A stretch of 64,000 bases of DNA. It comes from CAVQJU01 sp963754955 (GTDB lineage: Bacteria > Acidobacteriota > Vicinamibacteria > Vicinamibacterales > CAVVIG01). The DNA lies in NCBI GenBank assembly GCA_963754955.1, contig CAVWHY010000002.1, positions 60,708 through 124,707 of the forward strand, read 5' to 3'. Made by a program: the position numbers and the translations under genes. The notes under the pieces are model-generated. The model was not told the origin of the DNA, did not search any database, and saw only the letters and a list, made by a program, of their open reading frames with translations. Below are positions 1-9,012 of the stretch, in pieces; the first letter of the stretch is position 1, and the number at the start of each line of letters is the position of its first letter.

Positions 1-2
1 AC

Positions 3-353
3 CTGATCGGCGCGGGGCCCGGCTGGGTGGACTCGATCATCGGCGCCGCCGCCGGGGCGGGCGGCCTCTACCTGATCGCCGAGATCTACTATCGCGTCCG
101 CCACGAGGAAGGGCTCGGCATGGGCGACGTCAAGATGCTGGGCATGATCGGCGCGTTTCTCGGGTGGAAGCCGATGGTGCTGACGCTCGTCCTCTCGTCG
201 TTTCTCGGCTCGATCGTCGGCGTGTTCGTGCTCGTTTCGCGGAAGGAGTCGCTCAAGTACGCGATGCCGTTCGGCACGTTCCTCGCCGTCGGCGCGTTCA
301 TTGCCGCCGTGGCCGGCGACGCCATCCTCGACTGGTATCTCGGATTCTTCTGA
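3..353 (+). CDS. pilD: Prepilin peptidase (type IV leader peptidase), C-terminal part
   Basis: This is the end of an inner-membrane aspartyl protease that cleaves, and in most members N-methylates, type IV prepilins. The reading frame is open to the window edge, so the N-terminus is missing. The conserved GMGDVKM motif holds the second catalytic Asp of the A24 family, and several hydrophobic membrane segments follow it. The minor pilin genes downstream are its expected substrates. The stop is 6 bp before the kinase gene, so the two are probably co-transcribed. Confidence 0.88.
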   Translation: MIGAGPGWVDSIIGAAAGAGGLYLIAEIYYRVRHEEGLGMGDVKMLGMIGAFLGWKPMVLTLVLSSFLGSIVGVFVLVSRKESLKYAMPFGTFLAVGAFIAAVAGDAILDWYLGFF

Positions 354-359
354 GGCTCC

Positions 360-1635
360 ATGACGCCTGCCGGCCAGCTGTTTCTGGGCCTGACCGCGAT
401 CGTGACGGTCCTCGTCGCCGTCATGACGTTCGCCGTGCTGAAGTTCTTCACGGCGGCGCGCGACACGCGGGGCCGGATGAGAGACGGCGGCATGGAGACC
501 GCGCTCCTGTCGGCGGCCCTGCAGGACGCGGTCACCAAGCTGAAGGCGCAGGAGCGCGCGATGACGCTGCGCGCCGAGGCCTCCGAGCGGCTCAGCGACG
601 AGATCATCGCCAACCTGACCGCCGGCCTGCTGATGGTCAACCGATCGGGCGAAGTGCAGATCGTCAATCCCGGTCGGCCGGCGCCTGCTCAATCTGCACG
701 ACGGCCCGCACCGCGGCGTCCACTACCGGCAGCTGCTGGCGCACGCGGAGCCCCTGGCCGCAATCATCGAGCAGTGCCTCAGCACGGGGCGCACGATGAT
801 CCGCCGCGCGGTCGAGTTGCCGGCGGCCACGGCGCCCTCGCTGCACCTGGGCCTCAGCGTGTCGCCGCTCGGCGACGAGTCGTCCGCGCCGCACGGCGTG
901 ATTTGCCTCTTCACGGATCTCTCGGCGGTCGTGGCGCTCGAGGAGCAGGTGCGGCTCAAGGACAGCCTGGCGAGGGTCGGTGAGCTGACGGCCGGCATCG
1001 CGCACGAGTTTCGCAACGGGCTGGCCACCATCCACGGCTACAGCCGCCTGCTGAACCTCGACGCGCTGCCCGGAGCAGTTCCGCCCGTACGTCGAAGGCA
1101 TTCGCGCCGAGACCGAATCGATGCGCGAGGTCGTGACGAACTTCCTGAACTTCGCGAAGCCCGATCAGCCGACGCTGTCGCCGGTCGATCTCGGCGCCAT
1201 CGCCGAGCGCGCGGCCGACGACCTGCGCGCCGACGCGCGCGCGCTGGCCGGCGACATCCGCGTGCGAAGGCGAGTTCGCGACGATCGAAGGCGACGACGT
1301 GCTGCTCCGGCAGGCGTTCAGCAACCTGCTGCGGAACGCCATCGAGGCCTGTGCGGCGGCGGCGACTGCGCCGTCGGTGTCGGTTGAGGCGCAGATCGAT
1401 CGCGCGCAGGGCGTCTGCACGATCTCGGTCCGCGACAACGGACCGGGCTTTCCCGAACACATGCGCGATCGCGTGTTTCACCCGTTCTTCACGACGAAGG
1501 CGCAGGGCACGGGTCTCGGCCTGGCGCTGGTGCAGAAGATCGTCGTCACGCACAACGGGCGCGTCGTCGGCCGGCAGCGATCCGGAAGGTGGCGGTCGCA
1601 TCACGATCGTGCTTCCAGTCACGGATCAGACCTAG
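360..1635 (+). CDS. PilS-like sensor histidine kinase (frameshifted)
   Basis: This is a two-component sensor kinase, probably the partner of the sigma-54 regulator at 4853. In order it shows an N-terminal membrane segment, a PAS-like region, a HisKA segment with the phospho-acceptor in GIAHEFRNGLA, and an HATPase domain with N (NLLRNAIEA), G1 (DNGPGF) and G2 (GTGLGLAL) boxes. The frame must shift near 673, 1069, 1262 and 1570 to join these parts. Each part is highly conserved, so the breaks look like sequence errors rather than decay. The position between the prepilin peptidase and the pilins supports a PilS role. The sensed signal is unknown. Confidence 0.85.
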
Positions 1636-1775
1636 CCTCTATCGCCAGGCGGCCCTGCAGTTTCTGCCACCCTGCCCGCAGGGGATACTGCAGCCCCTGC
1701 AGCGGTCTCGATCTCCTAGCCGGCCCTCATCGCGAAATCGTTCGAGTTTCCACGTCCATGCACCGGTGCTCGGCC

Positions 1776-1791
1776 TGGAGCGCGCGTTGCA
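1776..1791 (+). promoter_or_regulatory. Candidate sigma-54 (-24/-12) promoter for minor pilin genes
   Basis: The sequence TGGAGCGCGCGTTGCA matches the spacing of the -24/-12 consensus (TGGCACG-N4-TTGCW), with an intact TGG and TTGCA. It lies 13 bp before the first pilin ATG, in the 169-bp gap after the kinase. A PilR-like sigma-54 activator is encoded in the same cluster. The rest of that gap shows only CTGCAG-rich short repeats and no gene. The implied 5' leader would be only a few bases, which is a weakness of the call. Confidence 0.45.
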
Positions 1792-1804
1792 CTTCCTGCC
1801 GGAC

Positions 1805-2225
1805 ATGGCGACGAAGACTACATCCGGCATTCTCAAGAGCGAACGCGGCTTCTCGCTGCTCGAAGTCGTGATCGCCGCTGGCCTGGTCGCCGGCGCGTTT
1901 GCAGCGCTCGCGCAGGTGCTCGCGATGTCCCTTGCCAGCAACGTGTCGGCGCGCAGCGGTTCGACGGCGACGGTGCTGGCCGTGCAGAAGATGGAACAGC
2001 TGCGCGCGTTGCCCTGGGGCCCACGCGCACCGGGCGTGGACTACTTCGATCTCGCCGGAAACGTGCTGGGTGAGAGCGGTGCCGGCCCGCCCGGAACGGT
2101 GTACGTTCGCCGCTGGTCTGTTGACCGTTCAGGCGACGAAGACGAGGTCGTTCTGCAGGTCCGGTGTGACGGGCGGACACAACGGCGCGCGCCTGGTCAC
2201 CACCCGGAGGAGGCAGGCGCCATGA
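1805..2225 (+). CDS. PilV-like minor pilin / pseudopilin (frameshifted near the end)
   Basis: This is a small type IV pilin-like protein exported to the inner membrane and processed by prepilin peptidase. After a short charged leader it carries the cleavage and methylation motif GFSLLEVVIAAGL, with Glu at +5 of the mature protein, followed by the hydrophobic N-terminal helix. The ATG at 1805 gives a leader of normal length. A one-base shift near 2164 is needed to reach the C-terminal part and the stop at 2225. That stop overlaps the next start (ATGA), which supports the shift and a tightly coupled operon. PilV is inferred from gene order, since sequence alone does not separate it from PulG/GspI proteins. 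Confidence 0.78.
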
Positions 2226-3404
2226 GGCCGGCCTGGCGGAGCCAGGCGGGGTTCTCCCTGCTCGAGGCGCTCATCGCCACGACGATTACCGTGGCGGTCA
2301 CGGCCGGCGTGTTCGCCGTCGTGGGTTCCTCGCAGGGAATCGCTGACACGCAGCCTGAGTTTGCCGACATGCAGCAGCGGCTGCCGTGCGGCGTCGACGT
2401 GCTGCGGCACGATCTCCTCATGGCCGGCGCGGGCGCGTACACGGGTCGCGCGAGCGGAGGCCTCGTGGCGCAGTTCGCACCCGTCCTGCCGTTTCGACGC
2501 GGCGCCTCGGCCACGTACGACGATGGAGCGGGGGTCGTTCAACGCAAGTGCGGTCACGATTCTCTACGTCCCGTCGACTGCCTCGCAGACGACGATCCGT
2601 TTGCCATTGACGGACCCGTCCCGGGCCGATCTCGATTCGGGGCCGGGCTGTCCGCTAGCCGACGCGGTCTGCGGTTTCCGGCCCGGCGCCGCCGCGGCCG
2701 TTTACGACGGCACGGGGGCATTCGACGTGTTCGCGGTGATCAGTGCGGACGCGGCCGGTGCGCTCGGGCTTCAACAGATGCAGCGCGGAGGAGGAGCGAA
2801 GCTATATGCCACCGGCGCGAAGATCGTGGAGGTCGTCAGGCATTCGTACTTCCTCGATGCGCCTGGCCGCCAGTTGATGCGCTACGACGGCCTCGCGTCC
2901 GCAAACGTTGTCCTGGAGAACGTCGTGGGACTGGATTTCGAATATTACGCGGACCCTGCGCCTCCGGCGTTGGCACACCCGGGCGTTGACCAATCGGTCA
3001 GCTACGGGCCTGCGCCACCTGCCCCGCACGTCAGCCAGGCGCCGTGGCCGCCAGGCGAGAACTGCGCCTGGCGAATGGTCGGTGGAGAGCAGGCGCCCCG
3101 CCTGGCGCTGCTCGGTCCGTCCGGGGAGGGCCTTGTCAGATTGACGGCCGCGGAACTCACCGATGGCCCGTGGTGTCCCGATGCCGCCAGCGACAACCGG
3201 TACGATGCCGACCTGTTTCGGATCCGCACTGTTCGTGTCGCGATTCGGCTGCAGACGGGCAACGCGTGGCTGCGTGCCTCGCTGGCGAGCGGGCGTGGGG
3301 CGCTGTTCGCGAACCCCGGCACGGCGAGGAATGCGGCGCGCATGGTCCCCGATCAGTCCATCCGGTTTGATGTCACCCCGCGGAACATGAATCTGGGCAG
3401 GTGA
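2222..3404 (+). CDS. PilW-like minor pilin (frameshifted)
   Basis: This is a larger minor pilin with the same GFSLLEALIATTI processing motif about 10 residues from the start, then a long globular domain rich in Ala, Asp and Pro. The length of about 390 residues is typical for PilW, which in other bacteria helps prime pilus assembly together with PilV and PilX. The start overlaps the stop of the previous gene. A single shift in a run of five G at about 2529-2533 joins the N- and C-terminal parts. A Cys-containing segment (GPGCPLADAVCGF) could form a disulfide. Confidence 0.75.
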
Positions 3405-3407
3405 GTC

Positions 3408-4187
3408 GTGCGAGTGGAAGACAACGTCAGTGCTGGCGCCGGACACCGGCTCGCCGATGAGCGCGGGATGGCGCTGCTCGTCGCGCTCATGGCGATCCTC
3501 CTCGTGATGGCGCTCGGAACCGCGCTGGTTCTCGCCGCCAGCGTCGAGTCGACGATCACCAGAAATTTCCGCAACAGTTCGGAAGCGCTCTACGCCGCCG
3601 ACGCCGGAGTCGAGCGGGCAGTCGGCGATTTGAACGCGATCGCAGACTGGAATGCCGTCTTGTCCGGTGCGGCGTCGTCTGCGTTTGCGGATGGTACGCC
3701 CACCGGAGTCCGTACCCTGCCGGATGGCCAGCTTATCGACCTGGCCGCGGTCCTCAACCTCGCCAACTGCCGGCAGACGAGCCTCTGCTCGACTGCAGCG
3801 ATGGATGCGGCGACGGCCGACCGTCCGTGGGGCTCGAACAACCCGCGCTGGCAGCCGTTCGCGTGGGGGCCACTGATTGGCCTGCTGCCGGCTGAGGCAG
3901 ACGAGCCGCCGTTTTACGTCTTCGTGATGGTCGGCGACGATCCGTCCGAGAACGATGGCGATCCGCTGGCAGACGGGGCGGTCCCGTGTGCGCCGGGAGA
4001 GACAAGCACGTGCAATCCTGGAACCGATCGCCTCGCGCTCCGCGCCGAGGCGTTCGGGCCCTTTGGCGCTCACGCGATCCTCGAGTTGACGATTGCACGG
4101 CGCGGCGCCGGCGAGCGTCCGCCGGACGATGATGACGGCGGGGGTCAGGCAGGCGTACGCGTCCTGTCCTGGCGCGAGCTGAGATAG
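3408..4187 (+). CDS. PilX-like minor pilin / pilus assembly protein
   Basis: The 259-residue protein starts with GTG, 4 bp after the previous stop. It has the RGMALLVALMAILLVMALG helix and the ALYAADAGVERAV segment typical of PilX N-terminal domains. This family lacks the strict Glu5 motif of major pilins. The C-terminal tail is acidic and Gly-rich (DDDDGGG). It completes a V-W-X triad of minor pilins. No PilY1 tip adhesin gene is visible in the window. Confidence 0.75.
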   Translation: MRVEDNVSAGAGHRLADERGMALLVALMAILLVMALGTALVLAASVESTITRNFRNSSEALYAADAGVERAVGDLNAIADWNAVLSGAASSAFADGTPTGVRTLPDGQLIDLAAVLNLANCRQTSLCSTAAMDAATADRPWGSNNPRWQPFAWGPLIGLLPAEADEPPFYVFVMVGDDPSENDGDPLADGAVPCAPGETSTCNPGTDRLALRAEAFGPFGAHAILELTIARRGAGERPPDDDDGGGQAGVRVLSWRELR

Positions 4188-4259
4188 ATCTTGACACCGG
4201 CCCTTCGTCAGGGGCGGCCCTCACGTTGGGGAGGGTTCGAGCCGATACGATCTTTCGCC

Positions 4260-4856
4260 ATGCGTCCATTTTCACAGCGCTGTCTCGTCGTCGTTCTGGC
4301 GGTGTCAGGGTGGGTAGGAGTCTCCTATCCCGTTCAGGCGCAGTCACTTGGGGATGTAGCCCGCCAGGAGGAAGCACGGCGGAAAGACCTCAAGGGCGCG
4401 GCCAAGGTCTACACGGACAAAGACCTGGCTTCGGTGCCGGAGTCCTCGAACGGCACCCTGCCGGCGCCCGGACCAGCCCCTGCGACGCCCAGCGAGACCG
4501 CCAAAGCGGACGACAACAAGGACAAGGGCACCGCGAATAAGAACACGACGGATAAAAACGCGAAGGAGCCCAAGAAAGACGAGGCCTACTGGAGCGGGCG
4601 CAAGAAGGGCCTGCAGACGAAGCTGGACACCGACCAGACGCTCGCCGAGGCCCTGCAAAGCCGGATCAACGCGCTCAACACCGACTTCGTCAACCGCGAC
4701 GACCCGGTCCAGCGCGCCGCCATCGACCGCGACCGCCAGAAGGCCGCGAGCGAGCTCGATCGCCTGAAGAAGAGCATTGTCGACGACAAGAAAGCCCTCA
4801 GCGATCTCGAGGAAGAAGCGCGCAAGGCGGGCGTCCCGGCCGGCTGGCTGCGGTGA
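4260..4856 (+). CDS. Secreted coiled-coil protein of unknown function
   Basis: This protein of about 198 residues has a clear signal peptide (hydrophobic stretch ending ...PVQAQ). The mature part begins SLGDVARQEEARRKDLKG, passes through a Lys/Asp/Asn-rich linker and ends in a long charged helical region that should form a coiled coil. I do not recognise a named family. The ATG at 4260 is preferred over a TTG at 4191 because it starts directly before the signal peptide. Its stop overlaps the start of the next gene (GTGA), so it is translated with the regulator and may be a periplasmic accessory of the pilus cluster. Confidence 0.7.
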   Translation: MRPFSQRCLVVVLAVSGWVGVSYPVQAQSLGDVARQEEARRKDLKGAAKVYTDKDLASVPESSNGTLPAPGPAPATPSETAKADDNKDKGTANKNTTDKNAKEPKKDEAYWSGRKKGLQTKLDTDQTLAEALQSRINALNTDFVNRDDPVQRAAIDRDRQKAASELDRLKKSIVDDKKALSDLEEEARKAGVPAGWLR

Positions 4857-6266
4857 GCCCACGCCCGCGAGCGGCCGCTCCTCCAATTCTGCTGGTTGAG
4901 GACAAAGACTCGCTGCGAACGATGCTCCGCCTCGCACTCGAGGCGCAGGGCCACTCGGTCATCGAGGCGCGCGACCAGCCGGAAGCCGTGGCCGCCCTGG
5001 AGAGCTCGCGGCCCGGCGTCGTGCTCTCCGATCTCCGGCTGCCGAACGGCGATGGGTTCGGCGTTCTCCGCGCCGCCAAGGAACTCGATCCCGAGATGCC
5101 CGTCATCGTCATGACGGCGTTCGGCAGCATCCAGGACGCGGTCTCGGCGATGCGCGAAGGCGCATTGGACTTCCTCGCCAAGCCGGTCGATCCCGATCAT
5201 CTGCTGCTGATGGTCGAACGCGCGCTCGCGCAGCGGCGCCTGGCGACCGAGAACATCCTGCTGCGCGAGGAGCTCGCCGCGCGGCGCGGCGCGCCCGCAA
5301 ATCATCGGAGAAGATCCCGGGCTGCAGCAGGTCACGATCGCGCTGCAGCGCGCCGCCGGCACCGATACGACGGTGCTGCTCGAGGGCGAGAGCGGCACCG
5401 GCAAGGAGCTGTTCGCGCGCGCGCTCCACATGCTCAGCCCGCGCGCCGACGGCCCGTTCGTCGCGATCAACTGCGCGGCGATCCCGGAGAACCTGCTCGA
5501 AACCGAGCTCTTCGGCTACGAGAAGGGCGCGTTCACCGGCGCCGGCGCGCCGCAAGCCCGGCAAGTTCGAGCTCGCGCACCGGGGCACGCTGTTCCTCGA
5601 CGAGATCGGCGAGCTTCCGCTGGCGCTGCAGGCGAAGATCCTGCGCGCGCTCGAGGAGAAACGGTTCGAGCGAGTCGGCGGAACCGTCCAGCTGCAGGTG
5701 GACGTGCGCGTCGTCGCGGCCACCAACCGCAACCTGAAAGCGGCCGTCGCCGCGCGCAGTTCCGCGAGGACCTGTTCTTCCGGCTGTCGGTGTTCCCGAT
5801 CACGATCCCGCCGCTGCGCGATCGCCCCGACGATATCGCGATGCTGGCGACGCACTTCATCGAGCGTTTCAGCCGCGACCAGAACAAGAAGCCGCTGATG
5901 CTGGCGCCTTCCGCGATCGAGGCCATGGCCGCGTACCCCTGGCCCGGCAACGTGCGCGAACTCCAGAACTGCATCGAGCGGGCGGTCATTCTGACGGAGG
6001 GCGATACGATTCACGCGCGCCACTTGAACCTGTCGTTCAGGGACGCGGCGCCCGTCGCTGACGCGAGCCCGTGGTCGCAGATCGACTTGTCCGGAACGCT
6101 TGCCGGCGCCACGCAGCGCGTGGTCGCCGAGGTCGAGCGGCGCAAGATCGAGCAGGCGCTCAAGGACGCCGGTGGCAACCGCGCCAGGGCCGCGGACGTC
6201 CTCCAGGTCGGATTCAAGGCCTTCACCGCAAAGCTTCGGGAATACGGACTCGACGCTACTTCTTGA
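4853..6266 (+). CDS. PilR/NtrC-family sigma-54-dependent response regulator (frameshifted)
   Basis: In order the protein has a receiver domain (LLVEDKDS acidic patch, phospho-Asp in VVLSDLRLP, Lys in FLAKPVD), an AAA+ domain (Walker A GESGTGKE, sigma-54 contact loop GAFTGA, Walker B in GTLFLDEIGEL, WPGNVREL) and a Fis-type DNA-binding helix at the C-terminus (GGNRARAADVLQV). It would activate sigma-54 promoters after phosphorylation by the upstream kinase. Shifts near 5298, 5550 and 5757 are needed to join the parts. The start GTG overlaps the previous stop. The stop overlaps the opposing aroB by 11 bp. Confidence 0.87.
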
Positions 6267-7345
6267 AGCCGAGCCGGAGCAGGGCCGCCTTGATCTCCTT
6301 CTCCGTCACATCGCTGACGATCGACGTGCCGCCGATGCCGGTCGGCAGGACGAAATGCAGCCGTCCCGCGACGACCTTCTTGTCGTGCCGCATGGCCTCG
6401 AGCATCCTGGCGCTCGAGAGGTCCGCGATTGGCGGGAGGGGACCGAGCCGGGTAATGAGGCCGGCCAGCGCCTCGCGATCGGCCGCCGGCATGACGGTGC
6501 GCCGCGCGGCGATCTCGGCGGCGACGAGCATGCCGTAGGCGACCGCCTCTCCGTGCCTGAACCGCTTGTATTTCGTCACCGCCTCGAGGGCGTGGCCCGC
6601 GGTGTGGCCGAAATTGAGAATCCGGCGGAGGCCGGCCTCCTTCTCGTCCGCGGCGACGACTCTCGCCTTGATCCGGCACGATTCGGAGATGATCGCGGTG
6701 AGCGCGGCCGGCTCGCGATCGAAGATCGAGTTTGAGGTCGCGGCCGATCCGCTCGAACAGCGCCCGGGCTCGACGTCACGCCGTACTTCACCACCTCGTA
6801 GAGGCCTGCCCGGAACTCGCGCCTCGGACAGCGTGCCCAGCACCGACGGATCGACGATCACGCCGTGCGGCTGATAGAACGATCCGATGAGATTCTTGCC
6901 GAGCGGGATGATTGACGCCGACCTTGCCGCCGACGGCGCTGTCCACCTGCGCGAGCAGTGTCGTCGGGATGTGGACCAGCGGGAGGCCGCGCAGATAGGT
7001 GGAGGCTGCGAACCCGGCCATGTCGCCGATGACGCCGCCGCCGAACGTGACGAGGGTCGAGCCGCGATCCGCCTCGGCCTTCACCAGCGCGTCGTAGACG
7101 CGGGCGACCGTCGCGAGCTGTTTGAACCGTTCGCCGTCGGGGATGAGAATCGGTTCCACGCCGTGCGTGCCTCTCGCCACCCGTGCGCCGTGGAGCCGCC
7201 ACACCGTCGGACTGGACACCACGAACCGTCGGGCCGGAACCTTCAGCTCGTCGAGCAGCCGCCCGACGCTGTCGAGGGCGCCGTCCTCGATCGTGATCGC
7301 GTACGCGCGAGAGGGAGTGGGAACGTCGATGCGGACAGGGGGCAT
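6256..7345 (-). CDS. aroB: 3-dehydroquinate synthase (frameshifted)
   Basis: This cytosolic enzyme converts DAHP to 3-dehydroquinate, the second step of the shikimate pathway. Family motifs are present: TFGGGVIGDMAGFAAS for NAD binding, LVHIPTTLLAQVDSAVGGKVGVN, and the metal-binding ILNFGHTAGHALE. The middle of the gene needs shifts near 6908, 6818, 6757 and 6720 to stay in frame. The ATG at 7345 (MPPVRIDVP) fits the usual N-terminus. It runs divergently from nadB, 27 bp away. Confidence 0.88.
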
Positions 7346-7372
7346 GAAGACCGGATGGTAGGATAACACCGC

Positions 7373-9012
7373 GTGCATCTCTCCCCGGATTTCATCGTCA
7401 TCGGCAGCGGCATCGCCGGGCTGCGGGCGGCGATTGCGCTCGCGCCCGTCGGCCGCGTCCTGATTCTGACCAAGGCCGAACCGACCGAGAGCAATACCGG
7501 CTACGCGCAGGGCGGCATCGCCGTCGCGCTCGGCGACGACGACAGCCCCGCGCTCCACGCGGCGGACACGGTGAAGGCCGGCGACGCGCTCTGCGACGAA
7601 GAGGCCGTGCGGGTGCTGGTCGAGCAGGGACCGCCGCTACGTCACGGAGCTCGTCGAGTGGGGCACGCGCTTCGACCGCGACGCCGAGCGGGCGCCTGTC
7701 GCGAGGACGGGAAGCCGCCCACAGCGTCCGGCGCGTGCTGCACGCAGGCGACACGACGGGACGGGAGATCGCGCCGCGTCCTGTGGCGTCGTGTCAGCGC
7801 CCTGCCGACGGTCGAAACAGCGAACCACGCGCTGGTGACCGGAGCTGCTCGTCGAGGACGGGCGCGTGGCCGGCGTCAGGTTCTTCGATCAGCTCGGGTT
7901 TCCGCGGGACGCGCGGGCGCGCGCCACGCTGCTGGCGACCGGCGGGGCCGGACACGTCTTCAAGGAAACCACGAATCCGCCCGTGGCGACCGGCGACGGC
8001 GTGGCGCTCGCGTTCCACGCCGGGGCCCGCGTCGCCGATCTCGAGTTCGTCCAGTTTCATCCCACCGCGCTGAATGTCCGCGGCGCTCCGCGGTTCCTGA
8101 TTTCAGAAGCGCTGCGCGGCGACGGCGCCCGGCTGCTCAACGGCCGGGGCGACGCGTTCATGGGCGGCTATCATCCCGACGGCGATCTCGCGCCGCGCGA
8201 CGTCGTCGCCCGGAGCATCGTTCGCGAGATGGAGCGGACCGGCGGGCCTGTGTTCCTCTCGCTGTCGCATCTCGATCCCGACTACGTCGTCCATCGCTTC
8301 CCGACGATTGCCGACATGTGCCGCCAGATCAATCTCGACCTGGCGACGCGATCCGATTCCCGTCGGACCCGCGGCGCACTACATCATGGGAGGCGTCGAA
8401 ACGGACCACTGGGGTCGGACCTCGATTCCGGGCCTGTTCGCCGCCGGCGAGGTGGCCTGCACGGGCGTTCACGGCGCCAATCGCCTGGCGAGCAACTCGC
8501 TGCTCGAAGGACTCGTGTTCGGCGCGCGCGCAGCGACGGCGATGCAGCAGGCTGACGGTGGCCAGTGGTCAGTGGCCGGTGATCAGTGGGTGCCGGCGCC
8601 ACCGATCACTGATCACCGATCACCGATCACCGATGACGGATCACCGATCGCTGCCAACCGGCGTTCGTCGAGCGACCACCGTTCGCTGACGACCAGCGAA
8701 GTCCGCGACCTGATGTGGAAGTCGGTCGGCCTGTTCCGGACGGGCGAGGGTCTGCGCGATGCCGGCGCGAAACTCGAAGCCGCGTACCGCGCACATCGTC
8801 GCGCGCTCGACGACGCGCGCGCTGACGATGCGGATGCCTGGAAGCAATTCAACCTCGTGACCGTGGCGCGACTGATCGCGCGCGCCGCGCTGCGTCGGCA
8901 GGAGAGCCGCGGCGCCCACTACCGGCAGGATTTTCCGGAGAGGGACGATGTACACTGGAAAATCCACCTGGTAGATCACATCGACGCATATGGCGAAAAA
9001 CGACAAGACTGA
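7373..9012 (+). CDS. nadB: L-aspartate oxidase (frameshifted, with internal repeat insertion)
   Basis: NadB is an FAD enzyme that oxidises L-aspartate to iminoaspartate for NAD synthesis. The N-terminal FAD-binding GSGIAGLRAAIAL, the SNTGYAQGGIA loop, the catalytic-domain segment QFHPTAL and the late GEVACTGVHGANRLASNSLLE are all present. At least five single-base shifts lie between 7630 and 8350. The start is GTG at 7373, 8 bp after a TAGGAT hexamer. Between the FAD part and the C-terminal helical domain, an array of 7-bp repeats (8557-8652) stays open for exactly 32 codons. The C-terminus overlaps proS by 23 bp. Confidence 0.88.
8557..8652. repeat. Inverted array of 7-bp tandem repeats inside nadB
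   Basis: Five heptamers of the type RGTGRYC (8557-8591) are followed by a short GC-rich spacer and seven heptamers of the type GATCACC (8604-8652). The second block is roughly the reverse complement of the first, so the DNA or mRNA could fold back on itself. The total is 96 bp, a multiple of three, and it is translated as a polar segment rich in Asp, His, Ser and Pro. Confidence 0.9.

Noticed and set aside
360..1635. Programmed frameshifting in the histidine kinase
   Set aside because: The breaks occur four times, without a common slippery heptamer or downstream structure, and the same pattern affects unrelated genes nearby.
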